Shown: positions 1 to 7,025 of the stretch, piece after piece
Layout of the letters: every line of letters begins with the position of its first letter
Position numbering within the stretch: position 1 is the stretch's first letter
Notes under the pieces: generated by a model
Databases searched by the model: none
Told to the model about the DNA's origin: nothing
Seen by the model: the letters and a program-made list of their open reading frames with translations, nothing else
Source: Desulfotignum sp.
Lineage (GTDB): Bacteria > Desulfobacterota > Desulfobacteria > Desulfobacterales > Desulfobacteraceae
Direction of reading: 5' to 3'
Assembly: GCA_021737445.1 (NCBI GenBank)
Contig: JAIPDY010000095.1
Location: forward strand, 1 to 10,934
DNA length: 10,934 nucleotides
Made by a program: the position numbers and the translations under genes

Positions 1-389
1 AAAAATCAGCACATTGTGTTTCCGGTAGCGGGCGATCCATATGTCAGCTGTGTCAAGTTCTTCATTATAGGAAAAATGGCGCCGGGTGACAAGGGTTGTC
101 CGGGAATAAGGGTCACAGGTGACCAGGGTCCGGATGGCAGGCACCCGGTTGATTTCCGCCAGGACCCGCTGTTTGGGAGAGTTGATCTTGAAAGCCCGGT
201 ACCCGTTTTGGGTATAGGAATATATCCCGGCCGGAGAGATGGCCAGCACCTCCACCAGGATCACAATTATCAGCATGCCGATCCCCAACCCTATCTGCAG
301 GGTTCGCTGCCGCTGTTTTCGGGTCAGCCCAGCCAAAAAATCCACTGGATATGATCCAGCCTAAAGGGCCAGCCCCCCTTTGACATCAT
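1..389 (-). CDS. Partial single-span membrane protein of unknown function (C-terminus outside window)
   Basis: An open minus-strand reading frame with no stop runs off the left edge. Two adjacent in-frame ATG codons (389 and 386) lie inside the 3' end of the DJ-1 gene, so the genes overlap by about 26-29 bp and are probably translationally coupled. No good Shine-Dalgarno is visible, and a TTG further in (about 335) is an alternative start. The product has a basic N-terminal stretch (LTRKQRQR), one strong hydrophobic helix (about residues 37-55, IGLGIGMLIIVILVEVLAI), then a soluble part with motifs such as SPAGIYSYTQ and LVTCDPYSRTT. This suggests an N-terminally anchored protein with a large extracytoplasmic domain. 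I do not recognise the family. Sensor proteins have this layout, but nothing seen proves that role. Confidence 0.6.
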
Positions 390-909
390 CCACTGTTTTT
401 TCATCAAACAGCAATCTTACCAGCTCCAGGGAAAATTCCAGGGCAGTGCCTGCTCCTTTGCTGGTGATGCAGCACCCGTCAATGACCACGTTTTTGTCCT
501 GAACGGTTCCCCCTTCAATCTGGCCGGCAAATCCCGGATGGCAGGTCACTGCACCGGGGGTGACCAGGCCCAGGGAATGAAGTACCACAGCTGGTGAGGC
601 ACAGATGGCCCCGTATAATTTTTTTTGTACCGCCTGGTTTTTGAGAAGAAATGCCAGGTCTTCGGATTTTTTAAGGTTTTCAGCACCCGGGATGCCGCCG
701 GGCAGCACGATCAGGTCAAAGGCCTGCTCCATACAGTCTTTGATCAATGCATCTGCCTTAAACTGAATGCCCCGGGCCGCCTTGATATCGATGTCATCCA
801 CAGATGCCGCCACCACATCTGCCCCGGCCCGCCTGAGCACATCTATGATGGTGATGGCTTCCATTTCCTCGATTCCCTGGGCCACTGGTACCAAAACTTT
901 TTTTTCCAT
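361..909 (-). CDS. DJ-1/PfpI (ThiJ/YajL-like) family protein
   Basis: A 182-residue protein, the usual length for the DJ-1 subfamily (human DJ-1, E. coli YajL, about 190). Landmarks of the class I glutamine amidotransferase-like fold are present: GIEEMEA at residues 12-18 (E17 matches the glutamate that tunes the reactive cysteine), LPGGIPG at 69-75, the nucleophile-elbow cysteine C103 in GAICAS, and H124 in VTCHPG. Family members are redox-sensitive cytosolic proteins. Chaperone, glyoxalase and deglycase activities are reported for relatives and partly disputed, so the substrate here cannot be named. The start is an ATG preceded by AAAGGAGG at ideal spacing. It lies 31 bp downstream of the TetR gene and overlaps the next membrane-protein gene, so one operon is likely. 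A role in oxidative or electrophile stress is inferred only. Confidence 0.92.
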   Translation of the reverse strand: MEKKVLVPVAQGIEEMEAITIIDVLRRAGADVVAASVDDIDIKAARGIQFKADALIKDCMEQAFDLIVLPGGIPGAENLKKSEDLAFLLKNQAVQKKLYGAICASPAVVLHSLGLVTPGAVTCHPGFAGQIEGGTVQDKNVVIDGCCITSKGAGTALEFSLELVRLLFDEKTVDDVKGGLAL

Positions 910-940
910 AACTGCCTCCTTTGGGTCATGGCCGGGCAGG

Positions 941-1576
941 TCAGAGACCTCTTGGGTCCTGATGACCCAGCAACTGATTTGAATACAGGGATGCGGTGAT
1001 TTTCACCACCTTGATAATATGGTTGCGTATGGATGTTTTGTCTTTTAACGGGGAATTGCGGAATGTCATGAGAATACCGGTAATGGATGCCACAAATCCA
1101 TGGGAATAGATCCGGGCCTTTTCTCCGGCCATACCATGACGGTGGAGCAGCTTGGCAAACAGGTCAAAAAAAATCTTGGTCACGGAATCAAATTTTCCGA
1201 TGACCGGATGGGCAAGGTTGTCCTTGAGCATGAGATAGGTCATCATCTGAAAGGTGGACTCATTTTCAATGAGATGGTCCACAAACTTGATGCCGAACTG
1301 CTCGATGCTGGCAGGCTCATTGGTTTCCACCATGGCTTCAAACTCTTTGCTGGCAGCAGATATATCCTGGATAAACGCTTCGTTGAACAAAGCCTCCTGG
1401 CTGGGGAAATACCGGTAAATAGTGGCAGGAGAAATGCCGGCCTCATCTGCCACCTCCCGCATCCCCACTTCATAAAACGGCTTTCTGGCAAACAGGGCCA
1501 GGGCAGACTCAATGACAATCTGTTTTCTTGCCTGTTTTTCCTTTTCCTTTAATTCAGCAAACCGTGATTCAGCCAC
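941..1576 (-). CDS. TetR/AcrR-family transcriptional regulator
   Basis: A 211-residue protein with a clear N-terminal TetR DNA-binding domain at about residues 17-65: an ALALFARKPFYEVGMREVA helix pair and a recognition helix SPATIYRYFPS at 49-59. A divergent all-helical ligand/dimerisation domain fills the rest. The start is a GTG, with TAAGG about 11 nt upstream; no in-frame ATG exists before the HTH. It is first in a minus-strand set with the DJ-1 gene 31 bp downstream. Regulators in this position usually repress their own operon, so the DJ-1 and membrane-protein genes are plausible targets, as is the divergent promoter at 1682-1711. The ligand is unknown. The first 20 residues are rich in Lys/Glu (ELKEKEKQARK), a charged extension common in this family. 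Confidence 0.93.
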   Translation of the reverse strand: MAESRFAELKEKEKQARKQIVIESALALFARKPFYEVGMREVADEAGISPATIYRYFPSQEALFNEAFIQDISAASKEFEAMVETNEPASIEQFGIKFVDHLIENESTFQMMTYLMLKDNLAHPVIGKFDSVTKIFFDLFAKLLHRHGMAGEKARIYSHGFVASITGILMTFRNSPLKDKTSIRNHIIKVVKITASLYSNQLLGHQDPRGL

Positions 1577-1681
1577 AGCATATTTACCTTACTTTAGGGG
1601 TTAACAAAAAAACTGGTGACCTGTGCTTTTTTTCCTTATCATGAGTTAGGAAGTCTGACAAGGCAAAAGACGACCTTCATA

Positions 1682-1711
1682 TTGACCATTGGAATCGATT
1701 TCTGGTATAGT
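1682..1711 (+). promoter_or_regulatory. Sigma-70-like promoter for the Cys4 protein/phosphagen kinase pair
   Basis: TTGACC (1682-1687) and TATAGT (1706-1711) are separated by 18 bp, close to the housekeeping consensus. Expected transcription start is about 1718, in the otherwise gene-free 1577-1719 region. The spacer contains the palindrome AATCGATT (1693-1700), a possible operator half-overlapping the promoter. The divergent TetR regulator is an obvious but untested candidate to bind here. No equally good promoter was seen for the TetR gene itself. Confidence 0.6.
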
Positions 1712-1743
1712 GTGCAATCGTGAACAACAAGAAAAAAACAGCC

Positions 1744-1929
1744 ATGGAAACAATGATTAAAAGAGATCTGTTCGATTTTGAAATCGGGTACCTGACCCGC
1801 AGCCCCTGCCTTACCTGCGAGAACAAAAACAACCTGCCCAGGTGTCATGAAGACTGTGATGTGCTGGACATGATACAGACCACCCTGGCCCGGGGAATCT
1901 CGTCCCAGTCCTCCAGATATGAAAGCTGA
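1744..1929 (+). CDS. Small four-cysteine protein, probable metal-binding
   Basis: A 61-residue protein when started at ATG 1744. A GTG at 1720 would add eight residues, but it sits only about 2 nt after the predicted transcription start and has no Shine-Dalgarno, so the internal ATG (1744, or 1753) is preferred. The notable feature is a pair of cysteine clusters, CLTC (C22, C25) and CHEDC (C34, C38), separated by a short polar loop. This spacing suits a zinc knuckle or small Fe-S site. The N-terminal DLFDFEIG is acidic and the tail is serine-rich. The gene overlaps the start of the phosphagen kinase by 11 bp, implying translational coupling. It is not a named family to me; a regulatory or adaptor role for the kinase is speculation. 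Confidence 0.65.
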   Translation: METMIKRDLFDFEIGYLTRSPCLTCENKNNLPRCHEDCDVLDMIQTTLARGISSQSSRYES

Positions 1930-2956
1930 GACAGCGGACCAGCGGTTGTTTCCTGAGACATCCAACGCCCTTGTCAAACGCTTTTTAACCCCTTCTCTGT
2001 CTGACCGGCTGTCATCGCTGAAAACCGCCACCGGATTCACCCTGGCCGGGGCCATCCGATCCGGGCAGCAGAATGCCGATTCCAGTATAGGCATCTATGC
2101 AGGGGATGCCGAATCCTATACCCTGTTCAAAGAGATCTTTGATCCGGTGATCAGAGCTTATCACCGGATCAGCGGTTCTGTCCGGCATGTGTCAGACTTA
2201 AGACATCTGGATCTGCCTGACCTGGACCCGGAGCAGCGGTTTATTCTTTCCTCACGGGTGCGGGTGGCCAGAAACCTGGCCGGGTATGCCTTTACTCCCC
2301 ATATCCTGCCCAGAGACCGCGAGACGGTAAAACAAAAGATTTGCAACGCCCTTGCCGCCCTGCCCGCCCCGCTGCAGGGCCAATACCATGCCATGGATTC
2401 CCTGACCCCTGGACAGATAAAGAAACAAACCGCGGCAGACAATGCTTTTTTACCCGGTGACCGGTTTCAGGCAGCTGCCGGCATCACCCGGGATTTTCCC
2501 GCATCCCGGGGGGTATATACTGGTGTGGATAAAAAATTTTTTGTCTGGATCAATGAAGAGGACCAGATGCGCATCATCTGCCTTGAAAAAACCGGATCAC
2601 TGTCTGTGGCGTTCAACCGGCTGGTCCTGGCTCTGACAGATCTTGGCCGGTTTCTCGAATTTGCCTCTGACCCCTGTCTGGGCTTTTTAAACGCCTGCCC
2701 CACCAATATCGGGACCGCCATGCGGGCCGGGGTTCATATCCGGCTGCCGAAACTGGAACAGCACCCTGGCCTGCTCAAAAAACTGGCATCTGACCACAGC
2801 CTCCAGATCCGGGGAACCAGGGGGGAAAAAACAGGGGTTACCGGGTCCGTGTTTGACATCAGCAACCGGCAGAGGCTGGGAACCGGTGAAGCACAGCTCA
2901 TCAAAACCCTTAACACCGGTATTGCCGCCATCATTGAAACAGAAAAAAACCTGTAA
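1919..2956 (+). CDS. Bacterial phosphagen (guanidino) kinase, arginine-kinase-like
   Basis: A 345-residue protein matching full-length ATP:guanido phosphotransferases (about 355). The N-terminal helical domain carries the substrate-specificity (GS) loop region and GIYAGDAESYTLF (58-70). The catalytic domain has SSRVRVAR (111-118, ATP-phosphate arginines), NEEDQMR (212-218, with the catalytic glutamate), ACPTNIGTAMRAGVH (259-273, with reactive C260 and R269) and RGTRGE (298-303, second catalytic glutamate), then VFDISNRQRLG. The animal enzymes read NEEDHLR; here His is Gln. RGTRGE and the full N-domain separate it from McsB protein-arginine kinases. The reaction is reversible phosphoryl transfer between ATP and a guanidino compound, buffering ATP in the cytosol. 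Arginine is the likeliest substrate, taurocyamine or others being possible. Translation is probably coupled to the upstream Cys4 gene, since there is no clear Shine-Dalgarno. Related enzymes are known from a few bacteria, including Desulfotalea and Myxococcus; horizontal transfer has been proposed for such genes. Confidence 0.93.
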   Translation: MKAETADQRLFPETSNALVKRFLTPSLSDRLSSLKTATGFTLAGAIRSGQQNADSSIGIYAGDAESYTLFKEIFDPVIRAYHRISGSVRHVSDLRHLDLPDLDPEQRFILSSRVRVARNLAGYAFTPHILPRDRETVKQKICNALAALPAPLQGQYHAMDSLTPGQIKKQTAADNAFLPGDRFQAAAGITRDFPASRGVYTGVDKKFFVWINEEDQMRIICLEKTGSLSVAFNRLVLALTDLGRFLEFASDPCLGFLNACPTNIGTAMRAGVHIRLPKLEQHPGLLKKLASDHSLQIRGTRGEKTGVTGSVFDISNRQRLGTGEAQLIKTLNTGIAAIIETEKNL

Positions 2957-2966
2957 CCATCCAGGT
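2943..2966 (-). terminator. Possible intrinsic terminator of the oxidase operon
   Basis: On the minus strand, immediately after the stop of the heme farnesyltransferase gene, ACCTG (plus 2966-2962) pairs with CAGGT (plus 2953-2949) around an 8-nt loop. Seven T residues follow. The stem is only 5 bp, so efficiency is uncertain, but the position at the end of the operon fits. It overlaps the stop codon of the convergent kinase gene. No comparable signal was seen for the kinase on the plus strand. Confidence 0.45.
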
Positions 2967-2969
2967 GCT

Positions 2970-3866
2970 TCAAACAAACACGCGGTCCAGTATCCCCAGA
3001 ATCATGAACACAAACATGGACAGGTTCACCACACCAAACCCTCGGGCCCCATGGCGGTTCAGCAGGGACCTGGAAAAAAAAACCATGAGCACGGGCAGGG
3101 CCAGGGCCAGGGCACCCAGGGCCGCTGAAAATCCCCAAAAAGCAATCCCCCCTTTTATGAGAAACAAAAGCATGGACAGGCTGTAGAGACTGACCCAGAT
3201 AAGAATCTGGAGCGTCAGTTCCGTCTGGGTCCACACACGGGTCAAACAGGGAAAGATGTCAGCACCGGGATCCAAAAACGGCTGCCTGGCCCAAAGCACC
3301 AGAAAATGGGGAACCTGCCAGATACCCAGCACCAGCATCAAAAAAAACAGTCCCTCTAATGTCCCTGCCCTATCTAGGGCCGGCACGGCTGTCCACCCCA
3401 TGGCCGGGGGCAGCATGCCGCATAACACCCCGGGCCAGACAGCGGCAAGCCGTTTTTTTTTCAACGGGGTATACAGCCCGTTGTAGCAGACCAGGGCCGA
3501 CAGTCCCAGGATTCCGGGAAGGCGGGTTTCAGGATATCCCAGCAAAAGCCCCAGACCGGTAAGAATCAGGACAGCAGCCAGCATAGCGGCAGATCTGACC
3601 GAAATTTTTTTCCGGGGAAGGCACCGGTTTCGGGTTCTGGCAAACCACTGGTCATACCGGCGGTCCTGAATATTATTGAGCACGGCAGCCCCGGCAGCCA
3701 GCAGCCAGACCGAACACCCCATCACCAGGGTGTCTGGCCCTGGAACCGGGGCGGCCATGACATGACCGAACATGGCGGACAGGGCAATATAAACTGTCAG
3801 ATGAAGTTTGGTCAGCTCCGCGAAAATGCCTGGATTACCACCCATCATCCTCTTCCACCCATTCAT
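2970..3866 (-). CDS. ctaB: UbiA-family protoheme IX farnesyltransferase (CtaB/CyoE-like), divergent
   Basis: An integral membrane prenyltransferase with about eight to nine hydrophobic helices and the first UbiA motif NNIQDRRYDQWFARTRNRCLP (D-x3-D for Mg-pyrophosphate binding, then RTRNRCLP, like RTxxRPLP). The second loop YTPLKKKRLAAVWPG...PPAMGW resembles the CtaB loop but lacks its usual Thr/Asn (LKRxTxxN). The expected job is to farnesylate heme B to heme O, the first step toward the heme O/A of the neighbouring oxidase. The frame is open to a GTG at 3890, but ATG 3866 has AGGGAAG upstream; ATGs at 3848/3845 are also possible. All overlap the 3' end of the subunit II gene, so translation is coupled. 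Last gene of the operon. No heme A synthase gene is present in the window. Confidence 0.85.
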   Translation of the reverse strand: MNGWKRMMGGNPGIFAELTKLHLTVYIALSAMFGHVMAAPVPGPDTLVMGCSVWLLAAGAAVLNNIQDRRYDQWFARTRNRCLPRKKISVRSAAMLAAVLILTGLGLLLGYPETRLPGILGLSALVCYNGLYTPLKKKRLAAVWPGVLCGMLPPAMGWTAVPALDRAGTLEGLFFLMLVLGIWQVPHFLVLWARQPFLDPGADIFPCLTRVWTQTELTLQILIWVSLYSLSMLLFLIKGGIAFWGFSAALGALALALPVLMVFFSRSLLNRHGARGFGVVNLSMFVFMILGILDRVFV

Positions 3867-4446
3867 CAAATGCTTCCCTGGACACCACACGGACCACCCC
3901 GGTCATGTCTGCATGCCCCACACCGCAAAACTCCGTGCACTGGAAAAAATATTCCCCTTTGACCTCCGGCAGAAACCAGGCATAGGTATCCAGGCCTTTC
4001 ACCGCATCCACCTTGACCCGGAAGGCCGGAATAAACAGGCTGTGAATCACATCACTGGAGGTGATATTGAGTTTTACCGGGGTGTTCACCGGCACCTGCA
4101 GCTCATTTTCGGTTTCCTTGCCGCTGGGATAGATGAAAATCCATGAAAAAGACTGGGCAATAACCGCAACTTCCAGGGCCCCTTCCGGCACATTGCGCAG
4201 CCCGGTATAGGCCTGCCATCCGGATATGAACATGGCCAGGGCAATGATGGCGGGAATAAAGATCCAGGCCGTCTCCAGCATCCAGTTGCCCCGGATGTCG
4301 GCCGGCACCGGATGCCTGGATCTGCGGTACCGGATCACAAAATAGATCATCACCAGGGTGATGGCAAACAAAAAAACAAAGGAAAACCCGATGATAAAAT
4401 ACAGGGACCGGTCCACCAGGGCAACCGGATTTATGATATCAGTCAT
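3835..4446 (-). CDS. coxB: Cytochrome c oxidase subunit II (CuA)
   Basis: A 203-residue protein with two N-terminal membrane helices (about 15-39 and 57-78) and a C-terminal cupredoxin domain facing the outside of the membrane. All CuA ligands are visible: H135 in DVIHSLFIP, then C170, E172 (backbone), C174, H178 and M181 in CTEFCGVGHADM. The aromatic segment QSFSWIF (98-104) replaces the usual tryptophan-rich patch for electron entry. There is no fused cytochrome c domain, so this is an aa3 rather than caa3 layout and needs a separate electron donor. It accepts electrons through CuA and passes them to heme a in subunit I. The gene lies 8 bp after the subunit IV gene; its 3' end overlaps the farnesyltransferase gene. 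Confidence 0.96.
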   Translation of the reverse strand: MTDIINPVALVDRSLYFIIGFSFVFLFAITLVMIYFVIRYRRSRHPVPADIRGNWMLETAWIFIPAIIALAMFISGWQAYTGLRNVPEGALEVAVIAQSFSWIFIYPSGKETENELQVPVNTPVKLNITSSDVIHSLFIPAFRVKVDAVKGLDTYAWFLPEVKGEYFFQCTEFCGVGHADMTGVVRVVSREAFDEWVEEDDGW

Positions 4447-4454
4447 CTTTCACC

Positions 4455-4736
4455 TCACCTGAAACCCACATCCCAGAAAATAAATCCGATCATGACTGCT
4501 AAAAAAAACACTGTGGATAAAAAAGAGAGTATCACTGCCCTGCCCTCAAATTTCAGATGCATGAACACCACCAGCACCAGGCCGGCTTTGATGGATGCAA
4601 TCATCAGGGCAATCCAGATATTGACCCATCCCAGGTCGATATATGATGCCCCCACGGTCACGGCGGTCATGATCAGCAAGGCTGCCAGCACAAGGCCCAG
4701 GGTTCTGTACTCAAATATGCAAGATTGATGTTCCAT
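4455..4736 (-). CDS. coxD: Prokaryotic cytochrome c oxidase subunit IV
   Basis: A 93-residue, three-helix membrane protein with the family signature IKAGLVLVVFMHLKFE (49-64), seen in bacterial COX4_pro/CtaF subunits. It is a small accessory subunit thought to support assembly or stability of the subunit I-III core, with no redox cofactor. The start is an ATG with a strong AAAGGAGG upstream. It begins 12 bp after the subunit III stop, and its stop is 8 bp before the subunit II start, inside the oxidase operon. Gene names for this subunit vary between species (coxD, ctaF). Confidence 0.9.
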   Translation of the reverse strand: MEHQSCIFEYRTLGLVLAALLIMTAVTVGASYIDLGWVNIWIALMIASIKAGLVLVVFMHLKFEGRAVILSFLSTVFFLAVMIGFIFWDVGFR

Positions 4737-4748
4737 GCCCCTCCTTTA

Positions 4749-5345
4749 TCAGACCACCAGGTAAAACAAGGGGAAAATAAATATCCATACCAGATCCACC
4801 AGGTGCCAGTAGAGGCCACAGTTCTCCAGCAGCGCATCCTTTTGGGCCGTAATTTTTTGCCGGTGGACCAGTACCAGGCTCACCCCCAGCAGGGTCATGC
4901 CGATGATGATATGGATGCCGTGGAGCCCTGTGATAACATAGTAAAGGCCGAAAAACAGATTCTGCCCTCCGGCGCTGTCCAGCAGTTTTTCCGAACCCGG
5001 ATAGATCCCGTGTTCAATTTTGTGGCCCCATTCAATATATTTGTTCACCAGAAACACCGCACCGCAGGCCAAAGCTCCCCACAGGCCGGCCAGGGCGATC
5101 CTGTCATGGGCTTTTCGCACCGCCGTGATACTGGCTGCCACAAAAAAGCTGGATACCAGCAGAATAATGGTGTTCACCACCCCGAAAACCCGGTCCAGCT
5201 CCTTTGCCCCGGCAATAAAATCCTCTGTATACCGGTCAAAATACACGGCATACAAAACAAACAACCCCCCGAACAGAATGATCTCTGTGTACAAAAAAAG
5301 CCACATGCCCATTTTATTGCCGGTCCGGTCCGTTTGCGGCTTCAT
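4749..5345 (-). CDS. coxC: Cytochrome c oxidase subunit III (short, five-helix type)
   Basis: A 198-residue integral membrane protein of the CtaE/CyoC family. Typical sites are MGMWLFLYTEIILFGGLF near the N-terminus, EWGHKI at 105-110, GLHGIHIIIG at 140-149 and YWHLVDLVWIFIFPLFYL at 179-196. At about 200 residues it lacks the first two helices of the mitochondrial subunit, as in many bacterial enzymes. It holds no metal but stabilises subunit I and helps proton uptake. Its ATG follows the subunit I stop without a gap (TAAATG), and AAAGGAGCG lies just upstream, overlapping the end of subunit I, so the two are translationally coupled. Confidence 0.95.
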   Translation of the reverse strand: MKPQTDRTGNKMGMWLFLYTEIILFGGLFVLYAVYFDRYTEDFIAGAKELDRVFGVVNTIILLVSSFFVAASITAVRKAHDRIALAGLWGALACGAVFLVNKYIEWGHKIEHGIYPGSEKLLDSAGGQNLFFGLYYVITGLHGIHIIIGMTLLGVSLVLVHRQKITAQKDALLENCGLYWHLVDLVWIFIFPLFYLVV

Positions 5346-6983
5346 TTACGCTCCTTTGGGCCGGCTGCCGGATCCGGCCGCCACTATTTTGGAAAAATCA
5401 TAGGGGTAATCAGGGATGTCCGGGTCTTTTTCAAAGTTGTGCAGCGGCGGGGGCGAGGGAACGGTCCATTCCAGGGTCACTCCGCCCCAGGGATCGGGTG
5501 GGACAGTTCTCTGTCTGGCCAGAGAGGCAAACAGGTTAACCATCATCAAACCGATGCCGGCAATCATGAACAACGCCCCGAATCCGGCGAAAAAATTGCC
5601 GGGAGCATACTGGGGCAGATAATCAAAATAGCGCCGTGGCATACCCTGGAGCCCTAAAATAAACATGGGCACATAATGGAACATGAATCCGCCGGTCACA
5701 AGGACGGCGGCAATATAGGCTTTTTTAAAATCATACATCCTGCCGAACATCTTGGGCCACCAGTAATGCAGGGCTGCAAAAAAGGCAAATCCCGTACCCC
5801 CGAACATGGTGCAATGAAAATGGGCCACCACAAAATGGGTGTCATGGACATGGATATTGGGGCCGGGCGCCCCCAGCACCAGGCCGGTGAGCCCACCCAC
5901 GGAAAACAGATAGATAAAGCACAAAGATAAAAACAGCGGGGGTGTCATCTCAATGGCCCCTTTGTAAAGGGTGGCCACCCAGGAAAACACCTTGATGGCC
6001 GATGGAATGGCCACCACAAAGGTGAGCAGGGAAAACACAAACACGGCTGTGTCACTCATGCCGCTGGTGTACATGTGGTGGGCCCACACCAGGGACCCGG
6101 CAATGGCTATGGCCAGTGACGAGGCCACAATCGCCTTGTACCCGAAGATCGATTTTCTGGCAAACACAGGAATGATTTCTGAAATCACGCCCATGCCCGG
6201 CAGGATCATGATATACACTGCCGGGTGGGAATACATCCAGAACAAATGCTGGTAAAGAATGGGATCCCCGCCCCTGGACGGATCAAACAGCCCCACATTG
6301 AAATAGCGCTCAATCATGACCAGCACCAGGGTAATGGTGACCACCGGCGTTGCCAGCAGTTGCACCCAGGCGGTTGCGTACAGGCTCCAGGTAAACAGCG
6401 GCAGCTGGAGCCACCCCATGGTTTTTGCCCGCATCTTGTGGATGGTGGTGATGAAGTTGAGCCCGGTGAGCATGGAGGAAAACCCCAGGATAAAAGCGGC
6501 AAATACAGCGGTTGACACATTGGTGTTGGTGGAAATGGAAAACGGCACATAAAAGGTCCACCCGGTATCGGGAAATCCGTCTGAAAACAGCGAAACCACC
6601 GCCACCACACCTCCGGCCATGTACAGGTACCAGGACAAAAGATTGAGCTTTGGAAAATATACATCATCTGTACCGATCTGGATGGGGAGAAAAAAATTGC
6701 CGAAAACAGCCGGCAGGGCCGGTATGATAAACAAGAAAATCATAATCACACCGTGGAGGGTAAAAGCGGAGTTATACAGTTCCGGCCGCAAAAAGGTCTT
6801 TCCTTCAAACATGAGTTCCAGCCGGATCACCCCGCCCAGAAGAACCGCCAGAATAAACCAGAATAGAATGGCATACAGGTACATCAGGGCGATGCGCTTG
6901 TGGTCAAATGTGATCAGCCAGGACCAGATACCGGTGAACCCTGCCGGTGAAGGGGTTTCATAAAATGACTTCACAGATTCCAT
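5346..6983 (-). CDS. coxA: Cytochrome c oxidase subunit I, A2-type heme-copper oxidase
   Basis: A 545-residue, roughly 12-helix protein carrying the O2-reducing site. Visible ligands: H77 and H390 for the low-spin heme, H388 for the high-spin heme, and H253, H302, H303 for CuB. Y257 is the cross-linked tyrosine. The stretch YSHPAVY (251-257) replaces the glutamate motif GHPEVY, which defines the A2 subtype. D107 and N114 of the D-channel entrance (DVYFPKLN) and K331 of the K-channel (IPSAIK, with Ser for the usual Thr) remain, so proton pumping is expected. It reduces O2 to water at the cytoplasmic membrane. The ATG has GAGG 6 nt upstream and follows the SCO gene by 42 bp. Heme type (a or o at each site) cannot be read from sequence. 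Confidence 0.97.
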   Translation of the reverse strand: MESVKSFYETPSPAGFTGIWSWLITFDHKRIALMYLYAILFWFILAVLLGGVIRLELMFEGKTFLRPELYNSAFTLHGVIMIFLFIIPALPAVFGNFFLPIQIGTDDVYFPKLNLLSWYLYMAGGVVAVVSLFSDGFPDTGWTFYVPFSISTNTNVSTAVFAAFILGFSSMLTGLNFITTIHKMRAKTMGWLQLPLFTWSLYATAWVQLLATPVVTITLVLVMIERYFNVGLFDPSRGGDPILYQHLFWMYSHPAVYIMILPGMGVISEIIPVFARKSIFGYKAIVASSLAIAIAGSLVWAHHMYTSGMSDTAVFVFSLLTFVVAIPSAIKVFSWVATLYKGAIEMTPPLFLSLCFIYLFSVGGLTGLVLGAPGPNIHVHDTHFVVAHFHCTMFGGTGFAFFAALHYWWPKMFGRMYDFKKAYIAAVLVTGGFMFHYVPMFILGLQGMPRRYFDYLPQYAPGNFFAGFGALFMIAGIGLMMVNLFASLARQRTVPPDPWGGVTLEWTVPSPPPLHNFEKDPDIPDYPYDFSKIVAAGSGSRPKGA

Positions 6984-7025
6984 GGCAGCCTCGCAAAAAT
7001 TTGATGCCTGGTTACAGGATGGATA

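Noticed and set aside
1720..1743. GTG start extending the Cys4 protein
   Set aside because: It lies about 2 nt after the predicted transcription start with no ribosome site; an internal ATG is more plausible.
4725..5657. Long plus-strand frame opposite the oxidase genes
   Set aside because: It is antisense to subunits III and I, whose protein motifs are unmistakable; the translation is low-complexity in Gln/His/Pro, typical of a shadow frame.
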